Assembly (NCBI RefSeq): GCF_028548455.1 | Contig: NZ_JAQQLF010000024.1 | Coordinates: 1 to 64,000, forward strand | Direction of reading: 5' to 3' | Length of the DNA: 64,000 nt | From: Vogesella aquatica | GTDB lineage: Bacteria > Pseudomonadota > Gammaproteobacteria > Burkholderiales > Chromobacteriaceae | Shown: piece by piece, positions 43,427-52,662 of the stretch | Layout: each line of letters starts with the position of its first letter | Numbering within the stretch: position 1 is the first letter of the stretch | Translations under genes and position numbers: made by a program | The notes under the pieces: model-generated | What the model saw: only the letters and a program-made list of their open reading frames with translations | What the model was told of the DNA's origin: nothing | The model's database searches: none

Positions 43427-44199
43427 ACGCCAGCGCCATCCACTTTGCCCTGCCGTCGGCGGCGGCCACGCTGCAGCAGCTGTGTGCCGATGCTGTACTG
43501 CCGGGCGAGGTGCTGTGCTTCCAGGAGGATTTCAGCCAGGGCCCGTTGGCCGATTGTGATCTGATCGACCCGCAGGCGCGCATGGGTTACTGGAACGCGG
43601 TGCTGTGGGCGCAAGACTGGTGGCCGCAGCAGGACGAAGACTTCGTGCACGCCTACTGGGCCAGCCGCAAGGCGCAGCTGAAGGCCTTCGAGCGCCGGGT
43701 GCCGCTGTACGCCTGGGCCGGTGGCCACGCCGGCGAATGGCTGATGCTGTGCATGCTGGCCGAGCACGCCCACGCCGACACCCCGCTATACCACGTGGCG
43801 GTACCACAGCATGGGCAGCGCAGCTGCATGGGCATGCAGCCGCCGCCAGTCCTGCCGGAGCTGTTTGCCCAAGCCCGCCTGCTGACGGCCGGCGAGCGCG
43901 AACAGTTGGCCGCACAGTGGCGTTACTGGCAGGAACATGGCGACGGAATACGCTATCTCGATGTGCAAGGCACGCTACAGCAGCACCCGATCGACCATTA
44001 CGACAATGCGCTTGTCAATGCCATAACAAAGGCCGGCAAGTGGCCTGTGACAAGGCTGGTGGGGGAGGTGATGGGGCATGAGGAGCAAGCCTGGCTGAGC
44101 GATAGCTTTTTGTTCTGGCGGGTAAAAAAGCTGGTGGATGCCGGTGTGCTGAAACGTGAAAATGTGCCCGGCACCGTGCCCTCGATATGCCGTTGGTAA
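43423..44199 (+). CDS. DUF1835-domain protein
   Basis: 258 residues; ATG overlaps the cysE stop as ATGA. N-terminal AIHFALPSAAATLQQLCADAV and GEVLCFQEDFSQGPLAD are the DUF1835 pattern; the C-terminal half (PIDHYDNALVNAITK, EQAWLSDSFLFWRVKKLVDAG) matches the winged-helix-like extension found with it. Function is unknown. Coupling to cysE may only reflect compactness. Confidence 0.85.
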   Translation: MNASAIHFALPSAAATLQQLCADAVLPGEVLCFQEDFSQGPLADCDLIDPQARMGYWNAVLWAQDWWPQQDEDFVHAYWASRKAQLKAFERRVPLYAWAGGHAGEWLMLCMLAEHAHADTPLYHVAVPQHGQRSCMGMQPPPVLPELFAQARLLTAGEREQLAAQWRYWQEHGDGIRYLDVQGTLQQHPIDHYDNALVNAITKAGKWPVTRLVGEVMGHEEQAWLSDSFLFWRVKKLVDAGVLKRENVPGTVPSICRW

Positions 44200-44305
44200 A
44201 TCAAATGGGGTACTTCCGCAAGGACTGAAGGCGGCGTAGAATGCGCCGCCTTTGCATTGGTGCGCCGGTTTGCGGCCGCCGTGCCGCCACACGAGGAAAC
44301 CCGAC

Positions 44306-45148
44306 ATGAACGTACGCGTAGTCGATTACCGCGCGCCCGACGCGGCCGAACAGTTCACCCGCAGCCTGCACGAAACCGGCTTTGGCGTACTGGTGAACCA
44401 CCCTATCCCGCAAGACCTGGTAGAAAGCATCTACCGCAATTGGCTGACGTTCTTCGGCACCGAAGAAAAGCACGACTTCGCGTTCTCGGTAGAAAAGCAG
44501 GACGGCTACTTCTCGCCGGAAATCTCCGAAACCGCCAAGGGCCACACCCAGAAAGACATCAAGGAATACTTCCACATCTACCCGTGGGGACGTATCCCGG
44601 CGCAGCTGAAAGACGACGCCATGCGCTACTACGACACCGCCAACACGCTGGCGCAAGAGCTGCTGGCCTGGGTAGAGCAGTACACGCCGGCCGATATTGC
44701 GGCCAACTACAGCGAGCCGCTGTCGCAGATGATCCAGGGCAGCCAGAAGACGCTGCTGCGCGTGCTGCGCTACCCGCCGCTGACCGGCAACGAGCCGGCC
44801 GGCTCGCTGCGTGCTGCTGCGCACGGCGACATCAACCTGCTGACCATTCTGCCGGCGGCCAACGAGCCGGGCCTGCAAGTGCAGGACATGAACGGAAACT
44901 GGATCGACGTACCCTGTGATTTCGGCATGCTGATCATCAATATCGGCGACATGCTGAGCGAAGCGTCCGGCGGCTACTATCCATCCACCCAGCACCGCGT
45001 GGTGAACCCCACCGGCGAAGGCGCCAGCAAGAGCCGCGTATCGCTGCCGCTGTTCCTGCACCCGCGTGACGAAGTGGTGCTGTCCGAGCGCTACACCGCC
45101 GGCGCCTACCTGGCCGAACGCCTGCGCGAGCTGGGCGTGAAGATGTAA
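44306..45148 (+). CDS. Isopenicillin-N-synthase-like 2-oxoglutarate/Fe(II) oxygenase
   Basis: 280 residues from the ATG at 44306 with GAGGAAAC upstream. Jelly-roll dioxygenase: N-terminal DIOX_N-type FTRSLHETGFGVLVNHPI, iron facial triad from AAHGDINLL (His-Asp) and YPSTQHRVVNP (distal His), and SRVSLPLFLHP where Arg-x-Ser binds 2-oxoglutarate. Substrate unknown; bacterial relatives hydroxylate or desaturate small metabolites. It carries one uptake-like motif at 44698. Confidence 0.88.
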   Translation: MNVRVVDYRAPDAAEQFTRSLHETGFGVLVNHPIPQDLVESIYRNWLTFFGTEEKHDFAFSVEKQDGYFSPEISETAKGHTQKDIKEYFHIYPWGRIPAQLKDDAMRYYDTANTLAQELLAWVEQYTPADIAANYSEPLSQMIQGSQKTLLRVLRYPPLTGNEPAGSLRAAAHGDINLLTILPAANEPGLQVQDMNGNWIDVPCDFGMLIINIGDMLSEASGGYYPSTQHRVVNPTGEGASKSRVSLPLFLHPRDEVVLSERYTAGAYLAERLRELGVKM

Positions 45149-45206
45149 GCCAGCCAAGCCGCCTGATCAGCCCGGCCCTGTCCCCCGACAGCGCCGGGTT
45201 TTGTTT

Positions 45207-45226
45207 TGCGGCCAAGGTTGGCCGCA
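45207..45226. repeat. Inverted pair of uptake-like motifs
   Basis: TGCGGCCAA-GG-TTGGCCGCA: two 10-mer halves head to head with a 9-bp perfect dyad, 58 bases after the oxygenase stop. Paired uptake sequences double as transcription terminators in Neisseria; here T runs are weak, so only the dyad is certain. Confidence 0.8.
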
Positions 45227-45266
45227 GCCACGGCTACAATGGTGTTTTACCTGTGGAGCCTGCCGC

Positions 45267-45845
45267 ATGAACCCGCCTGCCGTACCTGCCGCGCCTAGCG
45301 CACTGATCATCATCGATATGCAAAAAGGCATGCAGCGCATGCCGGCGCACACGCGTAACAACCCCGGCGCCGAGGCGGTAATCGCCAGCCTGCTGCAAGC
45401 CTGGCGCCAGGCCGGGCAGCCAGTGGTGCACGTGCGCCACCTGTCACGCACGCCGGGCTCGCCGTTCTGGCCGGGGCAGGACGGGGTGGAATGGCAGCCG
45501 GCGCTGGCGCCGCTGTCGCACGAACACGTGGTGGACAAACACGTACCGGACGCCTTTACCCACAGCCAGCTGGCGCGCTGGCTGCATCAGCGCGGCATCC
45601 ACCGTTTGGTGGTGGCGGGTGTCAGCACCAACAATTCGGTAGAGGCCACGGCGCGTAGCGGCGGCAACCTCGGTTTTGACGTGCGGGTAGTGGCCGATGG
45701 TTGCTACGCCTACGCGCAGCAGGACTTTGACGGTGTGGCGCATAGCGCGCAGACCGTGCACGCCATGGCGCTGGCTAACCTGCACGGCGAATACGCCACG
45801 GTGCAGACCAGCGCCGAGGTGTTGGCTGCCTTAGCTGGCGCCTGA
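45267..45845 (+). CDS. Isochorismatase-family cysteine hydrolase
   Basis: 192 residues from the ATG at 45267, GGAG 8 bases upstream. Motifs: ALIIIDMQKGM (catalytic Asp), KHVPDAFTHSQLARWL with a Lys, and LVVAGVSTNNSVEATARSG. The usual Cys position reads GVSTNNSVEAT, with Ser/Asn instead of Cys, so the nucleophile may be lost or shifted. That departs from active nicotinamidase-type enzymes. It is convergent with a GNAT gene, overlapping by 15 bases. Confidence 0.82.
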   Translation: MNPPAVPAAPSALIIIDMQKGMQRMPAHTRNNPGAEAVIASLLQAWRQAGQPVVHVRHLSRTPGSPFWPGQDGVEWQPALAPLSHEHVVDKHVPDAFTHSQLARWLHQRGIHRLVVAGVSTNNSVEATARSGGNLGFDVRVVADGCYAYAQQDFDGVAHSAQTVHAMALANLHGEYATVQTSAEVLAALAGA

Positions 45846-46349
45846 TGCGGCCAACTCGGCCACCATGCCGGTAGCGTCGTCGCCGTAGCAGGCCAGCTTG
45901 GCTGCCGGTAGCGGGTAGGGGCGGTAGCCGTGGCGTGCCCAGTAGTGCTGGGCGCCTTGCACCGCCACCAGGCGGGCAAAGCGCAGACCGCGCTCGCGCG
46001 CCTTGTCCTGCAGCCGTGCCAGCAGGCGCGGGGCAATACCGCGGCCACGGGTGCTGCGACATAGCGCCATATCGTGGATGAATAGGGTGTCGTGTTGCGG
46101 TGGTAGGCGGGCCAGCGGCTGGTTCAGCTGCGGCGGGGTATCGCCGTGCCACGGGTGGGCGAACACATAGCCTTTTACCTCGCCGCCGTGTTCGGCCACC
46201 CAGCAGGTATCGGGCGATAGTGCATGGCGCGAGGCCAGGGCGTCGCGGCTTTCGATCAGGTTGGCGGGGTAGCTTTGTGCCTGTATGGCGAGGATGGCGC
46301 CGAAATCGGCGGCTTGCATGGTGCGTAAAACGATAGTGCTGTGCTGCAT
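45831..46349 (-). CDS. GNAT-family N-acetyltransferase
   Basis: About 172 residues from the ATG at 46349. GNAT pattern: LRTMQAADFGAILAIQAQSYP, LFIHDMALCRSTRGRGIAPRLLA with the R-x-x-G-x-G/A loop, and AQHYWARHGYRPY. The closing beta strand and acetyl-CoA site are intact. Substrate unknown. Its 3' end overlaps the isochorismatase-like gene and an uptake-like motif. Confidence 0.88.
   Translation of the reverse strand: MQHSTIVLRTMQAADFGAILAIQAQSYPANLIESRDALASRHALSPDTCWVAEHGGEVKGYVFAHPWHGDTPPQLNQPLARLPPQHDTLFIHDMALCRSTRGRGIAPRLLARLQDKARERGLRFARLVAVQGAQHYWARHGYRPYPLPAAKLACYGDDATGMVAELAASGAS
45846..45855 (-). repeat. GTTGGCCGCA uptake-like motif
   Basis: Perfect copy immediately after the isochorismatase-like stop codon, inside the 3' end of the GNAT gene. 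Confidence 0.65.
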
Positions 46350-46386
46350 GGACTTGCGGTGAGGGTAAGCAAAACAGGCAGAAAGC

Positions 46387-46414
46387 AAAAAACCAGCCCG
46401 AAGGCTGGTTTTTT
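46387..46414 (-). terminator. Rho-independent terminator of the tRNA operon
   Basis: Minus strand AACCAGCC-TTCG-GGCTGGTT, an 8-bp stem with UUCG tetraloop followed by TTTTT, directly after the second tRNA. Confidence 0.93.
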
Positions 46415-46418
46415 GTGT

Positions 46419-46495
<77 letters not shown>

Positions 46496-46529
46496 GTGAA
46501 ACCCTGCCGAAGCAGTGCTTCGCAAACTG

Positions 46530-46606
<77 letters not shown>

Positions 46607-46636
46607 ACATCTCGATGCGCTGCATCAAGGCTGCGA

Positions 46637-46666
46637 ACTATAACCGAGCCGTTTTTGCGCTGTCAA
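46637..46666 (-). promoter_or_regulatory. Sigma-70 promoter of the tRNA pair
   Basis: Minus strand TTGACA, 18-base spacer, TATAGT; the -10 ends about 31 bases before the first tRNA. Confidence 0.85.
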
Positions 46667-46695
46667 TAGATTTCGTGCAAATCCTGCGGCCGGGT

Positions 46696-47850
46696 TTATA
46701 GCGTGTAGCAGCGGTCGCCACTGGCAAAGCCCGCCCAGTCGATATCTATCCCTTTGCCAAAGCCGATCACCTTGAAGGTTTCGCCCATTTCTACCGGCGA
46801 CAGCAGGCGCTGTGCGGCCTTGGCCAGCGGCAGGTATTGCTTCACGTTGGCCGCATCCAGGTGCGACAGCAGCTCGGTGATGCCGCAGTTGATCAGGAAT
46901 TGCGCCTGGCTGCAGTAGCCAATCAGGTCCAGCCCGGCGTCAATGCCGCTTTGCGCCACCGCGCTGAAATCCACGTGGCAGGTAATGTCCATCAGGCCCG
47001 GCAGGTAGAACAGGTCCTGGATAGTGTGGTGGCGGTAGTGGCCCAGCAGCGTGCCCATATGGCGTTCGGGGTGGTAGAACTCGCTGGCGCTATGGCCGTA
47101 GTCGATCATGATGATGGCACCGCGCTGCAGTGTTTGCCCCAGCGTGCGGATAAAGGCGCGGTTGGCCAGGCTGATCTCGCTGGTGTAACCGGGGGTGGCG
47201 GGTATCAGCCCGGCGGCCAACCCTGCCAGTACGGCGTCGGTAAACGGGCGGTCTTCGTAGCAAAAGGCGCCGTCCAGCACGGTAACGCCGCGTTGCTGCA
47301 GCGTGCCGTCTACCTGGCGGCTCACCAGCTCGCACGGCATGGCGTCCAGCACTTCGTTGCCCAGCATGATGCCGTCGAAGCTGGCCGGCAGTGTGGCCAC
47401 CCACTGTACGCGGTGGGCCAGGTGCGGCACGCGCTCGGCCAGCGTGGCGCGCTGGCGCTCGATCAGGTCCGGCGACAGGTCGACGATGGTGTAGCTGGCC
47501 GGCAGCTGGCCCAGGGCTTCCAGCTCGGCCAGCAGGTCGGCGGCCAGGCGGCCGGTGCCGGCGCCGAACTCCAGCAGGTGGCCGGCGGTTTGCGGCAGCA
47601 GCGCGGCCAGCTGGCGCGCCAGCGTTTGCGCAAACAGCGGGGACAGCTCCGGTGCGGTGACAAAATCGCCGCCTTCGCCAAACTTGCGGCTGCCGGCGGT
47701 GTAATAGCCCAGGCCCGGCGCGTACAACGCCTGCTCCATGAAGCGCGAAAACGGTATCCAGCCGCCGTTGTCGGCGATGTCGGCGGCAAGGGTGGTGGCC
47801 AGGGTGCGGCTGATGGCCAGGGCGTCGGCGGAAGGCTGGGGCAGGGTCAT
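46696..47850 (-). CDS. MidA/DUF185-family SAM-dependent methyltransferase
   Basis: 384 residues. N-terminal GGWIPFSRFMEQALYAPGLGYYT is the DUF185 start. The SAM site is LLEFGAGTGRLAADLL, followed by GNEVLDAMPCELV and IIMIDYGHSASEFYHP. The family includes human NDUFAF7, an arginine methyltransferase for complex I assembly; the bacterial substrate is unclear. It stands opposite to the pteridine reductase gene. Confidence 0.93.
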   Translation of the reverse strand: MTLPQPSADALAISRTLATTLAADIADNGGWIPFSRFMEQALYAPGLGYYTAGSRKFGEGGDFVTAPELSPLFAQTLARQLAALLPQTAGHLLEFGAGTGRLAADLLAELEALGQLPASYTIVDLSPDLIERQRATLAERVPHLAHRVQWVATLPASFDGIMLGNEVLDAMPCELVSRQVDGTLQQRGVTVLDGAFCYEDRPFTDAVLAGLAAGLIPATPGYTSEISLANRAFIRTLGQTLQRGAIIMIDYGHSASEFYHPERHMGTLLGHYRHHTIQDLFYLPGLMDITCHVDFSAVAQSGIDAGLDLIGYCSQAQFLINCGITELLSHLDAANVKQYLPLAKAAQRLLSPVEMGETFKVIGFGKGIDIDWAGFASGDRCYTL

Positions 47851-48024
47851 GGTGTTTTACATCGGCTGGCGGGTGGCGGTGCGCTCCGGGCGCACCGGCT
47901 GCCGTGTGCTGGCAGCAGCGAGTTCTCGTGTCTGGCGGCAACTGCCACTAGAATGGCGGATTGTCGCTAATTGGCGCGCAGACGCCAAGCGCCTTGCCAC
48001 ATACTCAATGCAAAAGGGGCCAGC

Positions 48025-48777
48025 ATGCATAACCCGCTCAACGATAAAGTAGTGCTTATTACCGGTGCCGCGCGCCGTGTTGGCGCCGGCATCGCCCGCC
48101 ATCTGCACGCGCGTGGCGCGCGGCTGGTGCTGCATTACCGCGGTTCGCGGGCGCAGGCCGAGGCGCTGGCGGCCGAGCTGAACGCGCAGCGCCCCGATAC
48201 GGTGGCGCTGGCGCAGGCCGACTTGCTGGATACGGCGGCGTTGCCGGCGCTGGTGGCCGACGCCGTGGGCTGCTTTGGCCGGCTGGACGGCTTGGTGAAC
48301 AACGCGTCCAGCTTTTACCCCACCGATGTTGGCCGCATCAGCGAGCAGGACTGGTTCGACCTGATGGGCAGCAACCTCAAAGCTCCGCTGTTTCTGGCGC
48401 AGGCGGCGGCGCCGTATCTGGCGGCCAATCATGGCGCGATTGTCGGCATTGTCGACATCCACGCCGAGCGGCCGATGAAGCGCCACTTGGTTTACAGTCT
48501 GGCCAAGGCCGGCCACGCGCAGCTGATCCGCAGCCTGGCGCTAGAGCTGGCGCCGCAGGTGCGCGTTAATGGTGTGTCGCCGGGGGTGAACCTGTGGCCG
48601 GAGGACGAAGTATCGTTCGACAGCGCCGAGCGCCAGGCTATCGAAGCCACCATCCCGCTGCAGCGCACCGGCGTGCCGGACGACATCGCCCGTGCAGTGG
48701 CGTTTTTACTGTTCGATACCGACTACGTGAACGGCCAGATCCTGGCGGTAGACGGTGGCCGCAGCGTGGTGCTGTAG
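48025..48777 (+). CDS. Pteridine reductase (SDR), FolM-like
   Basis: 250 residues from the ATG at 48025 (AAGGGGCC upstream). The cofactor motif TGAARRVGAGIARHLH has the TGxxRRxG form typical of pteridine reductases and NADPH use. LVNNASSFYPT, then DIHAERPMKRHLVYSLAKAG with YxxxK. The FDxD.YVNGQ.LAVDGGRS ending fits. It would reduce dihydro- or biopterins, supplying folate-type cofactors. Confidence 0.9.
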   Translation: MHNPLNDKVVLITGAARRVGAGIARHLHARGARLVLHYRGSRAQAEALAAELNAQRPDTVALAQADLLDTAALPALVADAVGCFGRLDGLVNNASSFYPTDVGRISEQDWFDLMGSNLKAPLFLAQAAAPYLAANHGAIVGIVDIHAERPMKRHLVYSLAKAGHAQLIRSLALELAPQVRVNGVSPGVNLWPEDEVSFDSAERQAIEATIPLQRTGVPDDIARAVAFLLFDTDYVNGQILAVDGGRSVVL

Positions 48778-48842
48778 TTGCGGCCACGCTTGCCGCGCGG
48801 CTGCCGGCTGCGCTGGTGAAAAAAAGCCGGTACGGCGATGGT

Positions 48843-48879
48843 AAAAACCGGCCGCCGGGGGCTAAAATAGCCGGTTTTT
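48843..48879 (+). terminator. Probable terminator of the pteridine reductase gene
   Basis: AAAAACCGGC and GCCGGTTTTT are perfect inverted arms around a 17-base loop with an internal GGC-rich part. It ends 20 bases before ttcA. Confidence 0.65.
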
Positions 48880-48899
48880 CAATTTCTTAGCCGTACCTC

Positions 48900-49898
48900 A
48901 TGTCCGAACCGCAACAGACTGCCGACGACAAGGCCAAAAAGGCCGTGTTCGAGGGCAATAAACTTTCCAAGCGCCTGCGCCACCACGTGGGCGCCGCCAT
49001 CAACGACTTCAACATGATCGAAGAAGGCGACCGCGTGATGGTCTGCCTGTCCGGCGGCAAGGATAGCTACGGCCTGCTCGACATCCTGCTGGGCCTGCAA
49101 AAATCCGCGCCCATCAGCTTCAGTATCGTGGCCGTGAACCTGGACCAGAAACAGCCAGGCTTCCCCGAGCACGTGCTGCCGCAGTACCTGGCATCCCTCG
49201 GTGTGGAATACCGCATCATCGAGGAAGACACCTACAGCATCGTCAAGCGCCTGATCCCCGAAGGCAAAACCACCTGCAGCCTGTGCTCGCGCCTGCGTCG
49301 CGGCATCCTGTACCGTGTGGCCGACGAGCTGGGTGCCACCAAGATCGCGCTGGGCCACCACCGTGACGACATGCTGCACACGCTGTTCCTCAACATGTTC
49401 TACGGCGGCAAGCTCAAGTCCATGCCACCCAAGCTGGTGTCCGACGACGGCCGCCACATGGTGATCCGCCCGCTGGCCTACTGCCGCGAAAAAGACCTGG
49501 AACGCTACGCCGCGTTACGCGGCTTCCCCATCATCCCGTGCAACCTGTGCGGTTCGCAGCCCAACCTGCAGCGCCAGGTAGTGAAAGAGATGGTGAACGA
49601 CTGGGACAAACGCTTCCCGGGCCGCGTGGAAAGCATGTTCCGCGCCCTGCAGAACGTGGTGCCATCGCATCTGGCTGACACCAAGCTGTTTGATTTTGCC
49701 GGCCTGCAAACCGGTGACAGCCCGTTTGAAGGTGGCGATACCGCCTTCGACAAAGAAGAATTCCGCGACCCGATCGCGCTGGCCCAGGACGACGACGGCG
49801 AGCCGGTCGCTGCCGAGGCCAAGCCGCGCCGCACCATCAGCATTCTGGATTCGCGCCCCAAGGCCGATAGCCAGGCGGGAGACAGCTGTGGCGGGTAA
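48900..49898 (+). CDS. ttcA: tRNA 2-thiocytidine synthetase TtcA
   Basis: 332 residues. PP-loop ATPase motif [15 protein letters not shown], the two Cys pairs [10 protein letters not shown] and [12 protein letters not shown] that hold the [4Fe-4S] cluster, and [15 protein letters not shown]. It thiolates cytidine 32 of some tRNAs. Length and motifs match the family; the last about 60 residues are variable. Its stop overlaps the next gene by 11 bases. Confidence 0.96.
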   Translation: MSEPQQTADDKAKKAVFEGNKLSKRLRHHVGAAINDFNMIEEGDRVMVCLSGGKDSYGLLDILLGLQKSAPISFSIVAVNLDQKQPGFPEHVLPQYLASLGVEYRIIEEDTYSIVKRLIPEGKTTCSLCSRLRRGILYRVADELGATKIALGHHRDDMLHTLFLNMFYGGKLKSMPPKLVSDDGRHMVIRPLAYCREKDLERYAALRGFPIIPCNLCGSQPNLQRQVVKEMVNDWDKRFPGRVESMFRALQNVVPSHLADTKLFDFAGLQTGDSPFEGGDTAFDKEEFRDPIALAQDDDGEPVAAEAKPRRTISILDSRPKADSQAGDSCGG

Positions 49899-50688
49899 AG
49901 CACTGCACCCCTTCCGCCGCCGTGTACGCAATAGCGTGGATGCGCTGCCGGAAGTGGAAATCTCCGAGGCGGACAATATCCGCTCGCTGCATCTGGGCTC
50001 GGAAACCATCCAGAGCTCGATGGACCTGGACGACCCGGCCGACCTGGTACTGAGCTATAGCCGCGCCATGATGGGCTTTCTGCTGTGGCGCGACGATCCG
50101 GCGCATATCCTGCAGATCGGCCTGGGCGGCGGCTCCTTCGCGCGCTGGATCGACGAATACCTGCCTAACGCGGTGAGCGTGGCGGTAGACATCAACCCGC
50201 AAGTCATCGCGGTGGCGCGGGCATTTTTCCAGCTGCCGGAAGAAGGCGACTTCTTCCAGATCGTGCAGGCCGATGGTGCGGAGTACGTGAAAGTATTCCG
50301 CGAATCCACCGACGTGATTCTGGTGGACGGCTTTGACGGTTTGCAGATTGTGGACGAGCTCACCACCGAAGAATTTTTCGAAGACTGCCACCGTGCCCTC
50401 ACCGAAGACGGCGTGTTTGTCACCAACTGGTGGAGCGGCGACAAGCGCTATCACCAGTTTGTCGAACGCCTGCTGGGCGTGTTCGAAGGCCGTGTTGTCG
50501 AGCTGCCGGCGCTCACCCACGGCAACGTGGCAGTGATGGCGTTCAAGTCCACGCCGGGTAGTACCAGCTGGGATGCGCTGGAAAAGCGCGCCGACGAGCT
50601 GGAAGGCCGCTTCGGCCTGGAGTTCGGCGAGTTTGTGCGCCGTCTGAAAGAAAACAACCTGCATAGCAATAACCGGCTGTTGATTTAA
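49888..50688 (+). CDS. Spermidine-synthase-like methyltransferase-fold protein
   Basis: 266 residues. GTG start at 49888 supported by GCGGGAG upstream and ttcA overlap; an ATG-based longer frame would run through ttcA. SAM-type fold: [39 protein letters not shown] and [13 protein letters not shown]. These fit polyamine aminopropyltransferase-like proteins, but speD/speB partners are absent, so a role in polyamine synthesis is uncertain. Confidence 0.85.
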   Translation: MAGKALHPFRRRVRNSVDALPEVEISEADNIRSLHLGSETIQSSMDLDDPADLVLSYSRAMMGFLLWRDDPAHILQIGLGGGSFARWIDEYLPNAVSVAVDINPQVIAVARAFFQLPEEGDFFQIVQADGAEYVKVFRESTDVILVDGFDGLQIVDELTTEEFFEDCHRALTEDGVFVTNWWSGDKRYHQFVERLLGVFEGRVVELPALTHGNVAVMAFKSTPGSTSWDALEKRADELEGRFGLEFGEFVRRLKENNLHSNNRLLI

Positions 50689-50695
50689 GATTCTT

Positions 50696-50820
50696 GAGCC
50701 ACGCAAACGCTATTCATCGGCCATGAAATCCACCAAGCGACACGAAAGCCATCAACAAAATGATGGAATCTGATGGGCACTGGCCGGTCTGTCGTGCTTT
50801 TTGTGGGTTTCGTGGCTAAA
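50696..50820. repeat. Inverted-repeat intergenic element A (TTAGCCACG family)
   Basis: Starts GAGCCACGCAAAC and ends GTTTCGTGGCTAAA, imperfect inverted ends, with CACGAAA and ATCCACCAAGC inside. It is related to elements at 56814 and 58009. No protein gene is supported inside. Confidence 0.6.
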
Positions 50821-50844
50821 GCAAGGGTGGAAAAAGGGATAAGC

Positions 50845-51903
50845 ATGATCAGTTACAACACGATTACCGACCGCAAGCTGCGCTTTGCCCTGGTAGGCTG
50901 CGGCCGTATTGCGGCCAACCATTTCGGCGCCATCGAACAACACGCCGACCGCTGCGAGCTGGTGGACGTGTGCGATACCGACCCGGCCGCGCTGGCTGCC
51001 GCCGTGGCGCGTACCGGCGCGGTAGGCCACGCTACGCTGGCCAGCCTGCTGGCCAGCAGCCAGGCCGATGTGGTGATCCTCACCACCCCGTCCGGCCTGC
51101 ACCCGCAGCAAGCCATCGACAGCTTTGCCGCCGGTTTCCACGTGATGACCGAAAAGCCGATGGCCACGCGCTGGCAAGACGGTGTGGCGATGGTGAAAGC
51201 CGCCGACCAGGCCGGCAAGCGCCTGTTCGTGGTGAAGCAGAACCGCCGCAATGCCACGCTGCAGCTGCTCAAGCGCGCGGTGCAGGAAAAACGCTTCGGC
51301 CGCATCTACATGGTCAACGTCAACGTGTTCTGGACCCGCCCGCAAGACTACTACGACCAGGCCGACTGGCGTGGTACCTGGGAATACGACGGTGGTGCCT
51401 TCATGAACCAGGCCAGCCACTACGTAGACCTGCTGGAATGGATCGTCGGCCCGGTAGAAAGCCTGCAGGCCTACACCGGCACGCTGGCGCGTGACATCGA
51501 AGCGGAAGATACCGGCGTGGTGAGCCTGAAGTGGCGCGGCGGCGCCATGGGCAGCATGAACGTGACCATGCTGACCTACCCCAAGAACCTGGAAGGCAGT
51601 ATCACCATTCTGGGCGAGAAGGGCAGCGTGCGCGTCGGCGGCCTGGCGGTGAATGAAATCCAGCACTGGGATTTTGCCCAGCCGCACGCCATGGACGACG
51701 AGATCAAGAACGCCAGTTACAGCACCACCAGTGTGTACGGCTTTGGCCACCCGCTGTACTACGACAATGTGATCCGCGTGATGCGCGGCGAAGCCGAGCC
51801 GGAAACCGACGGCCGCGAAGGGCTGAAGTCGCTGGAGCTGCTGGTGGGCATCTACCGCTCCGCCCGTGACGGCCAGCGCGTGAATCTGCCGCTGGAGTTT
51901 TGA
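50845..51903 (+). CDS. wbpB: WbpB-like UDP-GlcNAcA 3-dehydrogenase (Gfo/Idh/MocA family)
   Basis: 352 residues from the ATG at 50845 (AAAAAGGGAT upstream). Gfo/Idh/MocA fold: FALVGCGRIAANHFGAI, then EKPMATRWQDGVAMVKAA with the catalytic Lys of the EKP motif, and MNQASHYVDLLEWIVG. The pattern is close to WbpB/WlbA, which oxidises the 3-position of UDP-N-acetylglucosaminuronate. wbpD- and wbpE-like genes follow, completing a 3-amino-sugar module. wbpA is not seen. Confidence 0.87.
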   Translation: MISYNTITDRKLRFALVGCGRIAANHFGAIEQHADRCELVDVCDTDPAALAAAVARTGAVGHATLASLLASSQADVVILTTPSGLHPQQAIDSFAAGFHVMTEKPMATRWQDGVAMVKAADQAGKRLFVVKQNRRNATLQLLKRAVQEKRFGRIYMVNVNVFWTRPQDYYDQADWRGTWEYDGGAFMNQASHYVDLLEWIVGPVESLQAYTGTLARDIEAEDTGVVSLKWRGGAMGSMNVTMLTYPKNLEGSITILGEKGSVRVGGLAVNEIQHWDFAQPHAMDDEIKNASYSTTSVYGFGHPLYYDNVIRVMRGEAEPETDGREGLKSLELLVGIYRSARDGQRVNLPLEF

Positions 51904-51964
51904 TCTTTATCACTTTTGAATAGCACCGCTGGTCCTATGGTGCTCAACTGAAAAGGCTTTCTGC

Positions 51965-52531
51965 ATGAGTTATACCGTTCACCCTACCGCCATCGTCGAT
52001 GACGGTGCGCGAATCGGCGCCGACACCCGCGTATGGCACTGGGTACATATTTGCAGCCAGGCGCAAATCGGCGCGCGCTGCTCCTTTGGCCAGAACGTGT
52101 TTGTCGGCAACGATGTCGTCATCGGCGACAACGTGAAGGTGCAGAACAATGTGTCCATCTATGACGCGGTCACGCTGGAAGACGACGTGTTCTGCGGCCC
52201 GTCCATGGTGTTCACCAACGTCAACAACCCGCGCAGCCACGTCAGCCGCAAAAGCGAATACCGCCGCACCATCGTGAAGCGCGGTGCCACTATCGGCGCC
52301 AACGCCACCGTGGTGTGTGGCCACACCATCGGCGAGTATGCCTTCATCGGTGCCGGCGCCGTGGTCACCAAGGACGTGAAGCCCTACGCACTGATGGTGG
52401 GCACCCCCGCCAGACGCATCGGCTGGATGTGCCAGTGCGGCGAGCGCCTGCCCGACATCATTGACCAACATGGCTGCTCGACGTGCGGCCAACGTTACGA
52501 TATCGGAGGCAATCACTGTACACCGCTATAA
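51965..52531 (+). CDS. wbpD: WbpD-like sugar 3-N-acetyltransferase (left-handed beta-helix)
   Basis: 188 residues. Hexapeptide-repeat acetyltransferase: [20 protein letters not shown], ... [22 protein letters not shown], and [21 protein letters not shown]. Two Cys pairs near the C-terminus ([17 protein letters not shown]) suggest a zinc site. It would acetylate the 3-amino group to give UDP-GlcNAc(3NAc)A. The active site His lies in the [16 protein letters not shown] turn. Confidence 0.88.
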   Translation: MSYTVHPTAIVDDGARIGADTRVWHWVHICSQAQIGARCSFGQNVFVGNDVVIGDNVKVQNNVSIYDAVTLEDDVFCGPSMVFTNVNNPRSHVSRKSEYRRTIVKRGATIGANATVVCGHTIGEYAFIGAGAVVTKDVKPYALMVGTPARRIGWMCQCGERLPDIIDQHGCSTCGQRYDIGGNHCTPL

Positions 52532-52662
52532 GCAGAGATATTGCCCTGCAACATGCGGAAGATACTAAGGTGATGTGGGCAGTAAGGTTATGTAATTTTG
52601 ATCGTCACATTTTCGGTATTTCCTGTTTTTCCATTTTTTAGAAACTGTTAGGAGTCGTGCGC

